A stretch of DNA of 64,000 bases, from the NCBI RefSeq assembly GCF_002954545.1, contig NZ_MSCH01000003.1, forward strand, positions 1,266,824 to 1,330,823, given 5' to 3'. This DNA is from Psychrosphaera saromensis. Its GTDB lineage: Bacteria > Pseudomonadota > Gammaproteobacteria > Enterobacterales > Alteromonadaceae. The position numbers were made by a program, and so were the translations under genes. A model generated the notes under the pieces. It was given only the letters and a program-made list of their open reading frames with translations, did no database searches and was not told the DNA's origin. The number at the start of each line of letters is the position of its first letter. Position 1 is the first letter of the stretch. This document shows, piece by piece, positions 63,342 through 64,000 of the stretch.

Positions 63342-64000
63342 ATGGATAACTTGAATCAAGAAAAGGACGTGTTTTCACTTTCAGGATCTTTATTATGGTG
63401 CTTTACATTAACTGTTGGGCTTTAGATCATAATTAGTTTTGTATTTACAGTCGGTTTGAGTATAAATGGTGTTGCTTCTGATGATATAGAAGCACAGTTT
63501 TTAAAGCCAGATATCATGTTTTATACGTCCTTAATTGCAATGCTCTTATCTATTCCTTTAGTAAAATCTGCTTCCAAACAAGTTACTTATACTCACTTAG
63601 CTAGCTTTATAAAAATGATGCCAATTAAAAAAACAGACGTTAATAAAGCCAATTTGTAATTGGCTTTGTGTATTACCTTTTTAAATATTTAACCGTTAAG
63701 TTATTAGGTATTGGAACCCCGCAATACATGTTGGATGTAAAATCACAGGTTAGTACTAATTGGGATTTAATTTTACTTGTTATAGCTGTTTGTATTATTG
63801 CGCCGATTGTTGAAGAGGTGATTTTTAGAGGTGTTATTTTTTCAAGACTTCAAAACAGTAGAGTTGGTTCACCTGATGCTATTGTCTACACTAGTATTTT
63901 TTTTTGTATTTTACATGTACATTATGAGTTAATTATCATGAGATATACACTTTTGATAGGAGTGATGTTGGGCTTTATTAGTTTGAAAACCAGCAATATT
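63342..64000 (+). pseudogene. CPBP-family intramembrane protease, disrupted, 3'-partial
   Basis: The frame starts at ATG 63342 (MDNLNQEKDVFSLSGSLLW), meets TAG at 63423-63425, stays open to TAA 63657, and then shifts by one base. The second part (from about 63647) carries the CPBP motifs APIVEEVIFRG (Glu-Glu-x-x-x-Arg) and FFCILHVHYE (Phe-x-x-x-His), running off the window. CPBP proteins (Abi/CAAX protease family) often give bacteriocin self-immunity. With one nonsense codon and one frameshift it is probably inactive, unless these are sequence errors. Confidence 0.75.

Overview
The window is a continuous, AT-rich (roughly 40% GC by eye) stretch of a gammaproteobacterial chromosome. Gene content and order fit marine Alteromonadales, probably Colwelliaceae-like (Thalassotalea, Psychrosphaera or Colwellia type). 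The order ftsB-ispD-ispF-truD-surE-pcm-yqaA-nlpD-rpoS, the csrA/tRNA-Ser/tRNA-Arg block, a Na+ oxaloacetate decarboxylase and PutP all point that way. The genus is inference; no rRNA gene is present.

Layout. 1-5.9 kb: pyruvate dehydrogenase complex aceE (5' end cut by the window), aceF, lpdA. 6.1-6.7 kb: a small outer-membrane barrel gene between two identical terminators. 7.0-7.7 kb: csrA, tRNA-Ser(GCT), two tRNA-Arg(ACG). 8.0-11.2 kb: oadGAB sodium pump. 11.5-14.5 kb: pyrG and eno. 14.5-21.8 kb: an unrecognised gene, then the ftsB to rpoS run. 21.9-28.5 kb: a secreted unknown, putP, mutS, pncC and LexA-controlled recA. 28.6-34.6 kb: gltBD with an ArgR-like box upstream. 34.9-41.6 kb: folE2, an orphan sensor kinase, rsmC, trmB, mutY, yggX, with several palindromic intergenic elements. 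42.0-42.3 kb: tRNA-Phe and tRNA-Thr. 42.5-46.8 kb: an accessory cluster with a TIM-barrel isomerase, a PHYHD1-like 2-oxoglutarate dioxygenase, a LysR regulator and a CNT nucleoside transporter. 46.9-48.8 kb: an alpha/beta hydrolase-OsmC fusion and a DsbA-like protein. 48.9-55.9 kb: thiCOSG-thiDE-thiF behind a TPP riboswitch.

56.0-64.0 kb is the accessory region. After tRNA-Phe, tRNA-Thr and tRNA-Phe, the 3' end of the last tRNA-Phe plus about 325 bp of flank is repeated directly 1,323 bp downstream. Between the copies lie a truncated tyrosine integrase, a small barrel gene and a small secreted ORF: a decayed integrative element. Three copies of a hairpin-rich repeat follow.

58.5-64.0 kb is the most interesting system: a class II (colicin V-type) microcin locus. 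It has a HlyD-family adaptor, a microcin precursor with a textbook double-glycine leader (MRELNVNEIEQVNGG), three small putative immunity or accessory ORFs, a C39-peptidase ABC exporter, and a CPBP-family protease gene that looks broken. The precursor is preceded by a hairpin-rich leader and followed by its own terminator. The exporter's ribosome-binding site lies inside a perfect 13-bp hairpin. The TolC partner is expected elsewhere in the genome.
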